Below, one piece after another: positions 36,088 to 45,040 of a stretch of DNA of 53,239 nucleotides (position 1 is the first letter of the stretch; each line of letters starts with the position of its first letter). Both the position numbers and the translations under genes were made by a program. The stretch comes from an uncultured Pelagibacteraceae bacterium (GTDB lineage: Bacteria > Pseudomonadota > Alphaproteobacteria > Pelagibacterales > AG-422-B15), in the NCBI GenBank assembly GCA_902526005.1, contig CABZIW010000007.1, forward strand, positions 1 to 53,239, given 5' to 3'. The notes under the pieces were generated by a model. It did not search any database and was not told the DNA's origin. It saw only the letters and a list, made by a program, of their open reading frames with translations.

Positions 36088-36552
36088 TTATAATTTAGTT
36101 GGATTTGGTTCATCTCCGTAAACTTCATCAGGATCAAAAACTTTTTCTTCTGTTGTGAACCTTAATCCAGACTTATTTGCAGTATCTTCTAAGTCAATTT
36201 CGCGGTAAAAACAAGACTTATAACCAACATGACAACTAGCGCCATTTTCTCCTATATCAACCTTCAAACAAAGGGCATCTTGATCATCATCAATTAGGAT
36301 TTCCTTTACTTTTTGAGTATATCCACTTTTAGCTCCTTTATGCCATAAGGCATTTCGACTTCTGCTAAAGTAGAAAGCTTCTTTCGTTGTAATAGTTTTT
36401 TCAAGTGCCTCTTCATTCATAAAACCTGTCATTAAAATTTCATTAGTTCTATAGTCAACTGTTGTAACAACTATCAAACCATTATCATCGAATTTAGGGG
36501 CAAGTTCATTGCTCTCTTCAACCTGCTGTATTGATTGTCTTTTCTTAAACAT
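36088..36552 (-). CDS. hisI: Phosphoribosyl-AMP cyclohydrolase
   Basis: A 154-residue HisI without a HisE domain. Core motifs are VDYRTNEILMTGFMNEEAL near residue 33, YFSRSRNALWHKGAKSGYTQKV near residue 62 and the zinc-binding DIGENGASCHVGYKSCFYREI near residue 99. It performs the third step of histidine synthesis. It precedes rpmF by 11 bases and is divergent from the ICMT-like gene. The C-terminal tail after residue 120 is a poorly conserved extension. Confidence 0.95.
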   Translation of the reverse strand: MFKKRQSIQQVEESNELAPKFDDNGLIVVTTVDYRTNEILMTGFMNEEALEKTITTKEAFYFSRSRNALWHKGAKSGYTQKVKEILIDDDQDALCLKVDIGENGASCHVGYKSCFYREIDLEDTANKSGLRFTTEEKVFDPDEVYGDEPNPTKL

Positions 36553-36626
36553 AATTTATACTTGTCAAATAATTTAGGGTGGGTTTAACTTAAAAAATTA
36601 AATAATTCAATTATTTAAACATAAAT

Positions 36627-37124
36627 ATGATAAACAATAAAGACCCTATAAAACCTGTCAGAGCCCAAGGCGCTAGGACAACGTTTTTCCCTCCTTATGC
36701 CCTAATGATTGGATTGATAGCATCAAGCCTCCTTGATAGTTTTTTTATACATTTGCCTCTCTTTAAAGGAAGTATGATAGTTTTAATCATCGGATTAATT
36801 ATTGCTGTTTCCTCTTTTTTAATGGCTATTTACACCTTAAAAATATTTTCTGATAATGAAGAAAACCCTCACCCAAAATCAGTTCAAAATCAATTGTTTG
36901 TTGGTGGAACATTCAAATATTCAAGAAATCCAATTTACTTAGCAATGGTAATAATTCTATTAAGTTGCGGACTTGCATTCAACTCATGGTGGTATGTAAT
37001 TAGTGCGGCTATATCAATACCACTATTGACTTATGGAGTAATAATTCCAGAGGAAAAATATCTTGAAAAAGAATTCGGAAATGTTTACTTAGACTACAAG
37101 AAGTCAGTCAGAAGATGGCTTTGA
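36627..37124 (+). CDS. Isoprenylcysteine methyltransferase (ICMT/PEMT)-like membrane protein
   Basis: A 165-residue membrane protein with about four membrane segments and a C-terminal ICMT-like motif: FKYSRNPIYLAMVI near residue 91 and IPEEKYLEKEFGNVYLDYKKSVRRW near residue 138. These are the SAM-binding motifs of the isoprenylcysteine carboxyl methyltransferase/phospholipid methyltransferase group. Bacterial members methylate lipids, heme-pathway or small hydrophobic compounds; the substrate here is unknown. An MFS gene follows by 22 bases. Confidence 0.82.
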   Translation: MINNKDPIKPVRAQGARTTFFPPYALMIGLIASSLLDSFFIHLPLFKGSMIVLIIGLIIAVSSFLMAIYTLKIFSDNEENPHPKSVQNQLFVGGTFKYSRNPIYLAMVIILLSCGLAFNSWWYVISAAISIPLLTYGVIIPEEKYLEKEFGNVYLDYKKSVRRWL

Positions 37125-37146
37125 AATAACTTCATAAATTTTAAAT

Positions 37147-38376
37147 ATGTACAGCTTGCTTAAGGGAACATGGGCCCTATTTTTTGGTGTTGCAATGATA
37201 ATGCTTGCTAATGGGCTTCAAGGCAGCTTGATTGGAGTCAGGGCATCAATCGAAGGGTACTCTGCTGCATCAGCGGGTATTATACTTACTGGATATTATG
37301 CCGGATTCTTATCTGGTGCCCTCTTGATACCCCGTCGCATTAAAAGTGTTGGACATGTAAGAATGTTTGCAGCTCTTGCATCAATTGCTTCTATCTCAAT
37401 TCTCTTGCATTCAATTCATGTAAGTTTCTTTGGATGGTTTTTAATGCGTTTTATATCTGGAATGTGTTTTGTAGGCATGTATACCGTTGCAGAAAGTTGG
37501 ATCAATGACCTTTCGGAAAATAATAACAGAGGTAAAGCTTTATCTATTTATATGATGGTTAGTATGGCTGGAAGTGCAGTAGGTCAATTATTTCTGAATT
37601 TAGCAAATCCAGAAACCGCATCTTTGTTCATGCTCGTTTCAATTCTAATTTCCATATCTCTCGTACCAATATTAATTGTTGTTAGTAAACAGCCAGATTT
37701 CAGTGTTACTGAGTTTTTAAATGTCAGACAGCTTTATGAAGCATCTCCTCTTGGAGTAATTGCTGCTATGATGACAGGTTTGGCTCATGGAACTCTTTGG
37801 GGAATCGGGACCATATATGGTTTAAAAAGTGGACTATCAATTGAGCAAGTATCAATTTTTATGTTTACATTTATTATTGGAGGAGCACTAAATCAGTATC
37901 TTATCGGCTATTTGTCAGATACGTATGATAGAAGAACAATTATCGTAATTGTTGCTTTTTTAGCAGGTATCTTCTCTATTTTAGCTCTAATTTTTGGCAA
38001 TACTTTTTCTGTTCTCGTAGCAATTACTTTCATATTTGGAGGACTGACTGTGCCTCTTTATGCGCTATCGATTGCTCATACAAATGATTTTTTGTCAAAA
38101 AGAGAAATGGTTGCAGCAAGCTCAGGGCTTCAACTGGCAGGAGGCATAGGCCTTACAATTGGACCTATCTTGGGAGGGCTGGCAATTGATATAATTGGAG
38201 CTTCAGGTTTTTGGATATACTTGTTTCTAATTCACACCAGCCTAGGTTTATTTGGGATATACAGAATGACTATCAGAACTGCTGTTCCATTAGAGGATCA
38301 AGGAAGCACTGTGCTTGTAAGCAGTAGAGCTTCGCCTGTTTCTATGGAATTGTATCCAGACGCTGAAGAGGGTTAA
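37147..38376 (+). CDS. MFS transporter
   Basis: A 409-residue protein with about twelve membrane segments. The MFS loop 8-9 motif is seen as GYLSDTYDRRTIIVIV near residue 255, and GKALSIYMMVSMAGSAVGQ near residue 130 fits the first-half pattern. The sequence resembles the YcaD/YfkF-like group of exporters or sugar-type transporters with unknown substrates. It is convergent with the haloalkane-dehalogenase-like gene, with only one base between stops, and lacks a visible terminator. Confidence 0.87.
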   Translation: MYSLLKGTWALFFGVAMIMLANGLQGSLIGVRASIEGYSAASAGIILTGYYAGFLSGALLIPRRIKSVGHVRMFAALASIASISILLHSIHVSFFGWFLMRFISGMCFVGMYTVAESWINDLSENNNRGKALSIYMMVSMAGSAVGQLFLNLANPETASLFMLVSILISISLVPILIVVSKQPDFSVTEFLNVRQLYEASPLGVIAAMMTGLAHGTLWGIGTIYGLKSGLSIEQVSIFMFTFIIGGALNQYLIGYLSDTYDRRTIIVIVAFLAGIFSILALIFGNTFSVLVAITFIFGGLTVPLYALSIAHTNDFLSKREMVAASSGLQLAGGIGLTIGPILGGLAIDIIGASGFWIYLFLIHTSLGLFGIYRMTIRTAVPLEDQGSTVLVSSRASPVSMELYPDAEEG

Positions 38377-38377
38377 T

Positions 38378-39238
38378 TTAAATAGACTTCAACCAATTAT
38401 CTATATTTTCACTTATTTCGTCAGGTGAGTCTTCTTGAACAAAATGATTGCCTTTTACAGTCGCTTCGGACTGATTTTTAAATTTTCTGCAAAATTCAAT
38501 TAGAGGCTTTGGCATTAAACGGCCTGGCTCTGCAATGATTAAAAGTTTTGGTATTTCTGTCTCCATCATGAAAGATAGATTTTTTTTAACTTCTTCATGG
38601 ACGTGCTTCGGTTCTTTATCAATTGGTATTTGTCGCGGCCAGTCCAAAGTTGGTCTTCTATCCTCCCCAGGATTAAGAAACGGTTTTCTATAAACAGCCA
38701 TAGTTTCTTCACTTAAAGGAGTAATTGGGTCTGTTCCCAACATTTTTTCAACAAAGAAATTTTCTTCTAAAACCTTTTTGTCACCTTTTTCGGACCTTAG
38801 CATCATAAATAAACTTTTGAGCGGTTCTTGCATTTCTTCAGATTTTATCGGCGCAATAACTGTTTCAAAATAACATATGCCTCTTACTTTATCTGAATTC
38901 TCTCTCGCCCATTTAATACTTAATGGTCCTCCCCAGTCTTGTCCTACCAGGGTAATTTTTTCATTTAAATTTAGACTTTTTATTAATTCAGATAAGTATT
39001 CAAAATGAGTGTCAAATGTATAAGTCATATGACCAGGATTATCTAACTTATCAGAGTCACCCATACCAATCATATCTGCCGCAATACATCTATAACCACT
39101 ATTTAAGTTTTTAATAATATTTCTATACAAATAGGATGAGCTTGGGTTTCCGTGAAAGAAGATTATTGGATCACCTGTACCAACATCGACATATGCAATT
39201 TTTTTATTTTTATGAGTAAAAAATTTTTTTTCTATCAT
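38378..39238 (-). CDS. Haloalkane dehalogenase-like alpha/beta hydrolase
   Basis: A 286-residue alpha/beta hydrolase with the features of haloalkane dehalogenases: HGNP (Asn31, a halide-binding residue), IGMGDSDK near residue 57, the nucleophile Asp101 with the halide-binding Trp102 in VGQDWGGP, and the catalytic His in GNHFVQEDSPDEI near residue 270. The LinB/DhaA-type tail is close. ATG at 39238 overlaps the nitroreductase stop (ATGA) and is preferred over TTG at 39259. It should hydrolyse carbon-halogen bonds, but related hydrolases with the same residues can act on other esters. Confidence 0.83.
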   Translation of the reverse strand: MIEKKFFTHKNKKIAYVDVGTGDPIIFFHGNPSSSYLYRNIIKNLNSGYRCIAADMIGMGDSDKLDNPGHMTYTFDTHFEYLSELIKSLNLNEKITLVGQDWGGPLSIKWARENSDKVRGICYFETVIAPIKSEEMQEPLKSLFMMLRSEKGDKKVLEENFFVEKMLGTDPITPLSEETMAVYRKPFLNPGEDRRPTLDWPRQIPIDKEPKHVHEEVKKNLSFMMETEIPKLLIIAEPGRLMPKPLIEFCRKFKNQSEATVKGNHFVQEDSPDEISENIDNWLKSI

Positions 39239-39897
39239 TTTTTTATAAATGTACACCAATCTTCTGGTGATCTTCTATTAGTTTTATAATTGTTTAATGG
39301 CGAGGAAGCATCTCTGTATCCAATTGCCATGCCACAGAATAACATGAGATCAGAGTCAGCTTCAACAAATTCAGATACCATTTTCTGCCTAAGTGACCAA
39401 GATTCCTGTGCACAAGTATCAATTCCTTCTTCTTGAGCAAGTAGCATAAATGTCTGTAGGAACATTCCTAAATCTGACCACTGAGGTTGGTTCATCTGGC
39501 GGTCTACAAAACAGAATAATGCTGCTGGTGCACCAAAAAAAGTGAAATTTTTAAGCATTTGATCTACCCTTGCTTGCGAATCTGATCTTTCAATTCCAAT
39601 AGAACCGTATAACTGTTCACCAACTTCAAACCGTGAAGTTCTATAGGGCTCTTTAAGTTTTGCAGGATAAATTGGGTACTCAGGTGTGTCTGTGCCCTTC
39701 CATTTATCCTGAAATTCAAGAAAACGTTTCATCGAGTTCCCATTTATTATAAATATTCTCCATGGCTGTAAGTTACCTCCCGATGGGGATCTAGAAGACT
39801 TATTAATTAGGCTTTCTAGTATTTCATTCGATACCTGCTTTTTTGTAAAAGCTCTGATTGATTGGCGATTGTTTACGGCCTCTGAAACAGTTGTCAT
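39235..39897 (-). CDS. Nitroreductase family protein
   Basis: A 220-residue FMN-dependent nitroreductase. The start RQSIRAFTKKQVSNEILESLI, FMN-phosphate loop RSPSGGNLQPWRIFII near residue 36 and the C-terminal GMAIGYRD near residue 189 are typical. It reduces nitro groups, quinones or similar compounds with NAD(P)H. Its ATG overlaps the stop of the small basic protein gene upstream and its own stop overlaps the start of the dehalogenase-like gene, so the three genes are translationally coupled. Confidence 0.88.
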   Translation of the reverse strand: MTTVSEAVNNRQSIRAFTKKQVSNEILESLINKSSRSPSGGNLQPWRIFIINGNSMKRFLEFQDKWKGTDTPEYPIYPAKLKEPYRTSRFEVGEQLYGSIGIERSDSQARVDQMLKNFTFFGAPAALFCFVDRQMNQPQWSDLGMFLQTFMLLAQEEGIDTCAQESWSLRQKMVSEFVEADSDLMLFCGMAIGYRDASSPLNNYKTNRRSPEDWCTFIKK

Positions 39898-40025
39898 AAT
39901 TTAATTTTTATTCTTTTTTTTTCATGAAGTTTTTTTTTATTTGCGACCTTTTTTGGTCTAAACTTATCTGTCCTTAACTGTCTTGCAATAGGATTACTTT
40001 TTAATTTACTTTTTTCCTTTTTCAT
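39894..40025 (-). CDS. 43-residue highly basic small protein, ArfA-like pattern
   Basis: A short frame starts with ATG at 40025, three bases after the SDR stop, and its TGA overlaps the nitroreductase ATG by four bases. The 43-residue product is over one third Lys or Arg. It starts MKKEKSKLKSNPIARQLRTD and continues FRPKKVANKKK. The order N..A..L..D..FR..V..KK recalls the ribosome-rescue factor ArfA and similar small basic alphaproteobacterial proteins. A ribosome-associated role is an inference; the coupling to both neighbours makes it likely to be translated. Confidence 0.6.
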   Translation of the reverse strand: MKKEKSKLKSNPIARQLRTDKFRPKKVANKKKLHEKKRIKIKL

Positions 40026-40028
40026 TCT

Positions 40029-40784
40029 TTATAGAAGCACACTGCCTCCATCTACCATCAGGGTTTGTCCTGTAACGAATTTACTTTGATCACTTGCAAG
40101 ATAAAGAACAGTTCCATATATATCATCAACTTCAAGTGTCTTCTGTAATATCTGCCCTTTAGAAATAACCTCAAAACCACGTTCTGCTTTTTCTCCTAAA
40201 AATTCCTTTGCCGACTCGGTTCTTACCATGGATGGCGCTACTGCATTCACACGAATGTTATCTTTTCCCATTTCTCTCGCCATAACCCGAGTTAGTCCAA
40301 TCACGGCAGCTTTTGATGTAGCGTAATCTGCGGCGTAAGGCATGCCAAATTTAGCTGCTAGAGAAGCGATATTTATTATTGAGCCACTTTTGTTTTCTCT
40401 CATTATTGGAGATATTGCTCTGCAGCAATTCCAAAGTCCTTTTACATTAACATTCATCGCTTTGTCCCATTGATCTGGATCAATATCTTCAAATCGTGAA
40501 CTTTTTAATGCTCCATAAAGTGCGGCGTTATTTACCAATACATCTATTTTAGAAAATTTATCAACAGCCTTCGCCATCATATTGTTGCATGAGTTTATAT
40601 CTGTCACATCGAGATTTAGACTTAAAAATTTATCTGTAACTTCGCTCACCTTTTTCTCTGTCTCAGAACAATCAGATATATCTGCAAAAATGATATTTGC
40701 TTCTGCTTTCGCAAATTCAAGAGCATATTTCTGTCCCAAGCCTCTTGCGGCACCTGTAACAATAATTGTTTTACCTTTGATCAT
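40029..40784 (-). CDS. Short-chain dehydrogenase/reductase (FabG-like)
   Basis: A 251-residue classical SDR with the cofactor motif TGAARGLGQKYA near residue 10, NNAALYG near residue 86, active-site Ser near residue 139 (IINIASLAAKFG) and YATSK near residue 153, and the tail TGQTLMVDGGSVLL. An Asp at the end of the second strand (FADISD) indicates NAD(H) preference. It overlaps the end of recX by 14 bases. It would oxidise or reduce a secondary alcohol; no context points to a single substrate. Confidence 0.9.
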   Translation of the reverse strand: MIKGKTIIVTGAARGLGQKYALEFAKAEANIIFADISDCSETEKKVSEVTDKFLSLNLDVTDINSCNNMMAKAVDKFSKIDVLVNNAALYGALKSSRFEDIDPDQWDKAMNVNVKGLWNCCRAISPIMRENKSGSIINIASLAAKFGMPYAADYATSKAAVIGLTRVMAREMGKDNIRVNAVAPSMVRTESAKEFLGEKAERGFEVISKGQILQKTLEVDDIYGTVLYLASDQSKFVTGQTLMVDGGSVLL

Positions 40785-41301
40785 AAATATCTTCCAGCTC
40801 CTCCTTGCTCATTTCAAATAATATCTTCTTTACAATGTTATATGAAAAACCTGCTCTTGACAAAACTCCAAGCTCTCTCATTTTTATTTTTTCTGTAAGT
40901 TCATTTTTCCTATAAGGTCCTATAGATTTCTTTTTCGCTAACCTACAAGCGGCTATAAGATCAATATTTTTAACTGAATCTTTAACGGTCTGTATTGCAT
41001 CAATAATTATATTATCCTTTACGTATAGTTCCTTAAGTTTGAATTCAATTTTTTTTAGTGACCAACCCTTATTTAGATAATTCCTAATTTTACTCTCAGA
41101 AAATAGCTGATCATTTAGAATTTTTTGTCTTTCTAATGAAAAAATTATTTCATTGATAATTTCTTCTGAGTTAATACTTAAATGGCTATCTTTAACTTTT
41201 CGTCTTAGATAATTTCTTAAGTTTTCTGAGCTTGATGCGTATCTTTGTAAGTACCATAAAGCTTTTGACTCAATTTCAGTATAATTAGATTTATTTTTCA
41301 T
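40771..41301 (-). CDS. recX: RecX-like regulatory protein
   Basis: A 176-residue protein rich in Lys and Glu, predicted to be all helical, with the RecX repeat features: ALWYLQRYASSSENLRNYLRRKV near residue 15, a second helix set SESKIRNYLNKGWSLKKIEFKLKE near residue 67 and a third GFSYNIVKKIL near residue 150. RecX inhibits RecA filaments. Its start lies within the last codons of lpxB (11-base overlap). Divergence from gamma-proteobacterial RecX is large, so the call rests on pattern and size. Confidence 0.72.
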   Translation of the reverse strand: MKNKSNYTEIESKALWYLQRYASSSENLRNYLRRKVKDSHLSINSEEIINEIIFSLERQKILNDQLFSESKIRNYLNKGWSLKKIEFKLKELYVKDNIIIDAIQTVKDSVKNIDLIAACRLAKKKSIGPYRKNELTEKIKMRELGVLSRAGFSYNIVKKILFEMSKEELEDIYDQR

Positions 41302-42427
41302 TAATTATCTGAATAATTTTTTCTGCCGCCATTATACTTGGTGTGCTTTGAGATTTGAGTTTCGCAGTAGCTTCACTTGCATTTGATAGAACTTCTTGAA
41401 GGTAATCATTATCATCTAAAAATTTTTTTAAATAATACATAATATTATCTTTATTGCTTTTACTTTGTAGCAGCTCAGGTATGATAAATTTCCCTTGTAT
41501 AATATTAATTAAATTACCCATTCTAGTTTTAATAAGGAATTGCAGTATAAAATAGGTTACAGGATTGAATTTGTATGCTGTCACATATGGTGTATTAAAA
41601 TATGAAACTTCTAGAGCTGCTGTCCCTGAGGTCACAATGCCAAGTTTTGCATGATAGTAATAAGAGTATTTAATGTGCTCATCTAGAATTATTTTTATTC
41701 TATTTTGTAAACCGAATTCACTTAAGATATCTTCTACATAAAAAGTCATTTCTTTTGTAAGTGGCATTACAAGCTCATACTTGTCATCTAACTTCATGGC
41801 CCTTATTACTTTTAAGTAAATTGGTAAAAGAGATACAACTTCCTTTTTTCTACTACCCGGTAAAATTAAGAAAACTTCTCTGTCTCCCTCATTAATTTGA
41901 TTCTTTTTAAAGTTTTCAATATTTATCTCTGTTATCGGATGACCTACAAAAGTTGTCTGTACTTCATATTTCTCAAATATTTTCTTCTCAAAGGGTAGAA
42001 TTGTCAGCAAGTGATCTACTGATTTTTTTACTGTATGGACACGTCCAGGCCTCCATGCCCAAACGCTAGGAGCCACATAATGAAGAATTTTTAATTTATT
42101 GTTTCGTTTTTTTATCCGTTCAGCAATTCTCAAAGTAAAATCCGGACTATCAACTGTGAAAATAATATCAGGATCAAGTTCAATAATTTGATTTACCACT
42201 GATTTTATTATGCGATTTATTTTAAATATCTTAGGAATAACTTCAATTAATCCCATCACGTTAATTTCTGATATATCAAAGAATTTTTGAATTCCCTCTT
42301 TTTCAAGGGCTCTTCCACCTATACCGAAAATTTTGAGAGGCTCATTTGAAATTTTTTTTAGTTCTTTTATGGCTGATGCGGCTAATTTATCGCCAGACTC
42401 TTCACCGGTTATTACTACAATCTTCAT
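41291..42427 (-). CDS. lpxB: Lipid-A-disaccharide synthase
   Basis: A 378-residue GT19 glycosyltransferase. Typical motifs are VITGEESGDKLAASAI at the start, GIGGRALEKEG near residue 37, HYVAPSVWAWRPGRV near residue 122, FVGHPITE near residue 160 and LPGSRKKEV near residue 190. It joins UDP-diacylglucosamine and lipid X in lipid A synthesis at the inner membrane. Other lpx genes are not in the window. It is divergent from the isomerase gene, about 40 bases away. Confidence 0.96.
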   Translation of the reverse strand: MKIVVITGEESGDKLAASAIKELKKISNEPLKIFGIGGRALEKEGIQKFFDISEINVMGLIEVIPKIFKINRIIKSVVNQIIELDPDIIFTVDSPDFTLRIAERIKKRNNKLKILHYVAPSVWAWRPGRVHTVKKSVDHLLTILPFEKKIFEKYEVQTTFVGHPITEINIENFKKNQINEGDREVFLILPGSRKKEVVSLLPIYLKVIRAMKLDDKYELVMPLTKEMTFYVEDILSEFGLQNRIKIILDEHIKYSYYYHAKLGIVTSGTAALEVSYFNTPYVTAYKFNPVTYFILQFLIKTRMGNLINIIQGKFIIPELLQSKSNKDNIMYYLKKFLDDNDYLQEVLSNASEATAKLKSQSTPSIMAAEKIIQIINEK

Positions 42428-42468
42428 TTTACTATTTGATCTAATTGTTTATATTTATACCATTATAT

Positions 42469-43056
42469 ATGTCTAAAAACGTAACATTTTGCTTTGATTT
42501 TGGAAGTCCTTACTCCTACCTAGCCTACAATAATCTTAAAGTAATTAAAGACGAAGGAGCTGAAATTGAAATTATGCCTGTTCTGTTGGGAGGCATATTT
42601 AAGGCTACAGGAAATCAACCGCCTGCAACTGTCCAAAAAAAGGGAGAATATATGTTTAAAGATATTACTCGTTGGACAAAAACACTCAATATTCCATTTA
42701 AGATGAATCCCTATTTTCCAATATTAACAGTGCCTCATATGCGAGGGGCGGTCTTAGCCCAAAAAAATGATATTTTAGAAAATTACATGCAAGTTATGTT
42801 TGAGTCTATTTGGACAAAAGCAATGAATCTTAATGATCAGGAACTTCTGACCCAAGTCGCCACTGAGTCTGGAATGGATGCAAATAGTTTTGCTGAAGGA
42901 ATTTCAAGTGATGAAATTAAAAATAAATTAAGAGAAAATACTGAATTTGCTATTAATAAAGGAGCGTTTGGAGTACCAACATTTTACATCGATGATGAAA
43001 TGTATTGGGGCATTGACAGTATGAAATTTCTTGTTGAATATTTAAAAAATCAATAA
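42469..43056 (+). CDS. 2-hydroxychromene-2-carboxylate isomerase family protein (DsbA fold)
   Basis: A 195-residue thioredoxin-fold protein of the HCCA isomerase/kappa-GST group. The start FCFDFGSPYSYLAY has the family Ser in place of the DsbA cysteines, and the C-terminal GAFGVPTFYIDDEMYWGIDSMKFL is the conserved glutathione/substrate motif. ATG at 42469 is chosen; an earlier TTG at 42445 adds eight hydrophobic residues. It is a glutathione-dependent isomerase in aromatic breakdown in some bacteria; the native substrate here is unknown. Confidence 0.87.
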   Translation: MSKNVTFCFDFGSPYSYLAYNNLKVIKDEGAEIEIMPVLLGGIFKATGNQPPATVQKKGEYMFKDITRWTKTLNIPFKMNPYFPILTVPHMRGAVLAQKNDILENYMQVMFESIWTKAMNLNDQELLTQVATESGMDANSFAEGISSDEIKNKLRENTEFAINKGAFGVPTFYIDDEMYWGIDSMKFLVEYLKNQ

Positions 43057-43869
43057 TCAGCCATTTTCCTCTTCATTATAATTACGAGCAATAATAGCCC
43101 CTAAACCAGGGAAATATCTTGATATATATAATGCTATTTTTGGAAAGCTTATTCTCGGAACAATATAAGCTTCTCTTTTATTTGCCTCTATTGATTTAAT
43201 AATCATTTCTGAGGCTTTATCCAAATCCATACCTTGACTTTCATGGCCTCTATCATTAGCACCATAAGGAGTGCCGTCTCCAGTTAAGGCTTTCATACCT
43301 ATCTCAGTGTTAACAAATCCTGGAGCGACAGTGTTAACTTTAATATTATGTTCATGAACTTCAGCTCGAAGCGAGTCCATAAAACCGTGCAATGCATGTT
43401 TTGATGAAGCATAAACAGTTCTTTTTTTTGATCCAAATTTTCCAGACAAACTGGTGTTCGTTACTATCTGACCTTTTTTATTTGATATCATTTGTGGAAG
43501 CAAACACTTAGTTAATTTAACAACTGAGAGAAAATTTAGATTCATAACTTGTGTATACACATTAAAATCTGTTTCATTCGCTGCAGAATATGCAGATACT
43601 CCAGCATTATTAAAGAGTATATCTATTGAACCAACCTCTCGAGTAACTCTATTAACTAAATCGTCAATGGACTCCAAATTTGAGAGATCGTGATCAAAAA
43701 TATGCGCCTTTACATTTCCACATTCTTTTTTTACTTCCTCTAATTTGTCTCTATTTCGCGCAGTTAATATTACTTCTGCACCTAATTTTGATAGCTTAAT
43801 TGCAACTGATCGGCCAATGCCGGATGAAGCGCCCGTAACCCAAATTCTTTTATTATGAAAATAGCTCAT
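43057..43869 (-). CDS. SDR family oxidoreductase (DHRS7-like)
   Basis: A 270-residue classical SDR with TGASSGIGRSVA near residue 12, FNNAGVSAYS near residue 85, catalytic Ser in TNTSLSGKFG near residue 139 and YASSK near residue 153. The long C-terminal part ends IALYISRYFPGLGAIIARNY, a hydrophobic tail seen in DHRS7-like and membrane-associated SDRs. ATG at 43869 is preferred; a TTG at 43896 would overlap the divergent GNAT gene. Arg at the end of the second strand (TARNRDKL) suggests NADP(H). Lipid or retinoid-like substrates are possible. Confidence 0.88.
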   Translation of the reverse strand: MSYFHNKRIWVTGASSGIGRSVAIKLSKLGAEVILTARNRDKLEEVKKECGNVKAHIFDHDLSNLESIDDLVNRVTREVGSIDILFNNAGVSAYSAANETDFNVYTQVMNLNFLSVVKLTKCLLPQMISNKKGQIVTNTSLSGKFGSKKRTVYASSKHALHGFMDSLRAEVHEHNIKVNTVAPGFVNTEIGMKALTGDGTPYGANDRGHESQGMDLDKASEMIIKSIEANKREAYIVPRISFPKIALYISRYFPGLGAIIARNYNEEENG

Positions 43870-43890
43870 AGAATTATATAATCTAACATT

Positions 43891-44364
43891 ATGCAACTAA
43901 GACTAGCAAGAAATAAAGACGGAAATCAAATAATCAACTTAATCAAAAGATGCTTTAAGGATTATAAAAATTGCTACCTTGATGTAGACAACGACTCTCC
44001 AGAGTTAAGAAATGTTTATTCTTACTTTAAAAATAAAAAAGGAAAGTTCTGGGTATATGTTGATAAAAATAAAATTATCGGATGCATGGGCTATATACCA
44101 CATGAAAAAAATAACTTAGAAATACATAAGCTATATATAGATAAAAATTATCGAATGAAGGGCTTGGCAAAAAAACTAATGTTAAGGATTGAGAGTATTG
44201 CAAAGAAATATAAAAAAAGAAAGATAGTGCTATGGACTGATACTAGATTCAAGGAAGCTCACAAAATGTATAAAAAATTAAATTATAAAAAAATGTCAAA
44301 AACAAGAAAGTTAAATGACATAAGCAATACAACTGAATATGCCTTCCAAAAAGTAATTAATTAG
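43891..44364 (+). CDS. GNAT family N-acetyltransferase
   Basis: A 157-residue GNAT protein. The acetyl-CoA binding loop is KNYRMKGLAKKLMLRIE near residue 90, preceded by the strand LEIHKLYI, and followed by ALWTDT-like strand VLWTDTRFKEAHKMYKKLNYKK. The sequence is very rich in lysine. Its 3' end overlaps the end of the convergent permease gene by 8 bases. The substrate, whether a protein N-terminus, an amine or an antibiotic, is unknown. Confidence 0.83.
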   Translation: MQLRLARNKDGNQIINLIKRCFKDYKNCYLDVDNDSPELRNVYSYFKNKKGKFWVYVDKNKIIGCMGYIPHEKNNLEIHKLYIDKNYRMKGLAKKLMLRIESIAKKYKKRKIVLWTDTRFKEAHKMYKKLNYKKMSKTRKLNDISNTTEYAFQKVIN

Positions 44365-45040
44365 CTTTCACTGTTCCTAATTTTCTCTCCGCTAACCCAA
44401 CAGCTAAAACTATAATGAAGTTGATAATTAAATATATTGATCCCGCTACTAAAAATATTTCAACAGGTGCATAGGTTTTTGAGATTATAGTTCGAGCTAT
44501 TCCAGTAATTTCCATGAGCGTGATAATTGAAATCAACGAACTAGCTTTAACCATTAATATCAACTCATTACCATAAGCGGGTAATGCTTGTCGTACGGTA
44601 ATTGGAAGTGTAATTAGCAGAAATGTCTTAATTTTATTCAGTCCTAATGCTCCTGATGCTTCTATAAAATTTTTAGACACAGAAAGGATACCTCCTCGAA
44701 TTATTTCAGAGGAATAAGCACCAGTGCTGATAGTCAGTGTAATGATACCACACCAATATGGCTCTTTTAAAATTGGCCATAATATACTTTCTCGAATAAA
44801 TGAAAATTGACCAAGACCATAATAAACAAAATACAACTGTAGCAACAGAGGTGTCCCCCTAATTAAATAGACAAGATAATATGCAGGAATTGACATTGAT
44901 TTTTTGCCAGAAATTCTCATCAATGCCACGATTATTGCTAATGCTAGTCCGAGTACTGTTGAAATAGAAACCACTTGTAACGTAAGAGGAATACCCTCAA
45001 TTATTTTGAAAAATGACTCATACATTAATTCAAATCTCAT
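44357..45040 (-). CDS. Polar amino-acid ABC transporter permease (HisM/GlnP type)
   Basis: A 227-residue permease with about five membrane segments. The conserved cytoplasmic loop is EASGALGLNKIKTFLLITLPITVRQALPAYGNELILMVKASSL near residue 128, the ATPase contact. YLIRGTPLLLQLYFVYYG near residue 55 is typical of the His/Gln/Arg importer group. The ATG overlaps the stop of the partner permease gene (ATGA). It forms a heterodimer with that partner; the ATP-binding subunit is not encoded in the window. Confidence 0.9.
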   Translation of the reverse strand: MRFELMYESFFKIIEGIPLTLQVVSISTVLGLALAIIVALMRISGKKSMSIPAYYLVYLIRGTPLLLQLYFVYYGLGQFSFIRESILWPILKEPYWCGIITLTISTGAYSSEIIRGGILSVSKNFIEASGALGLNKIKTFLLITLPITVRQALPAYGNELILMVKASSLISIITLMEITGIARTIISKTYAPVEIFLVAGSIYLIINFIIVLAVGLAERKLGTVKAN

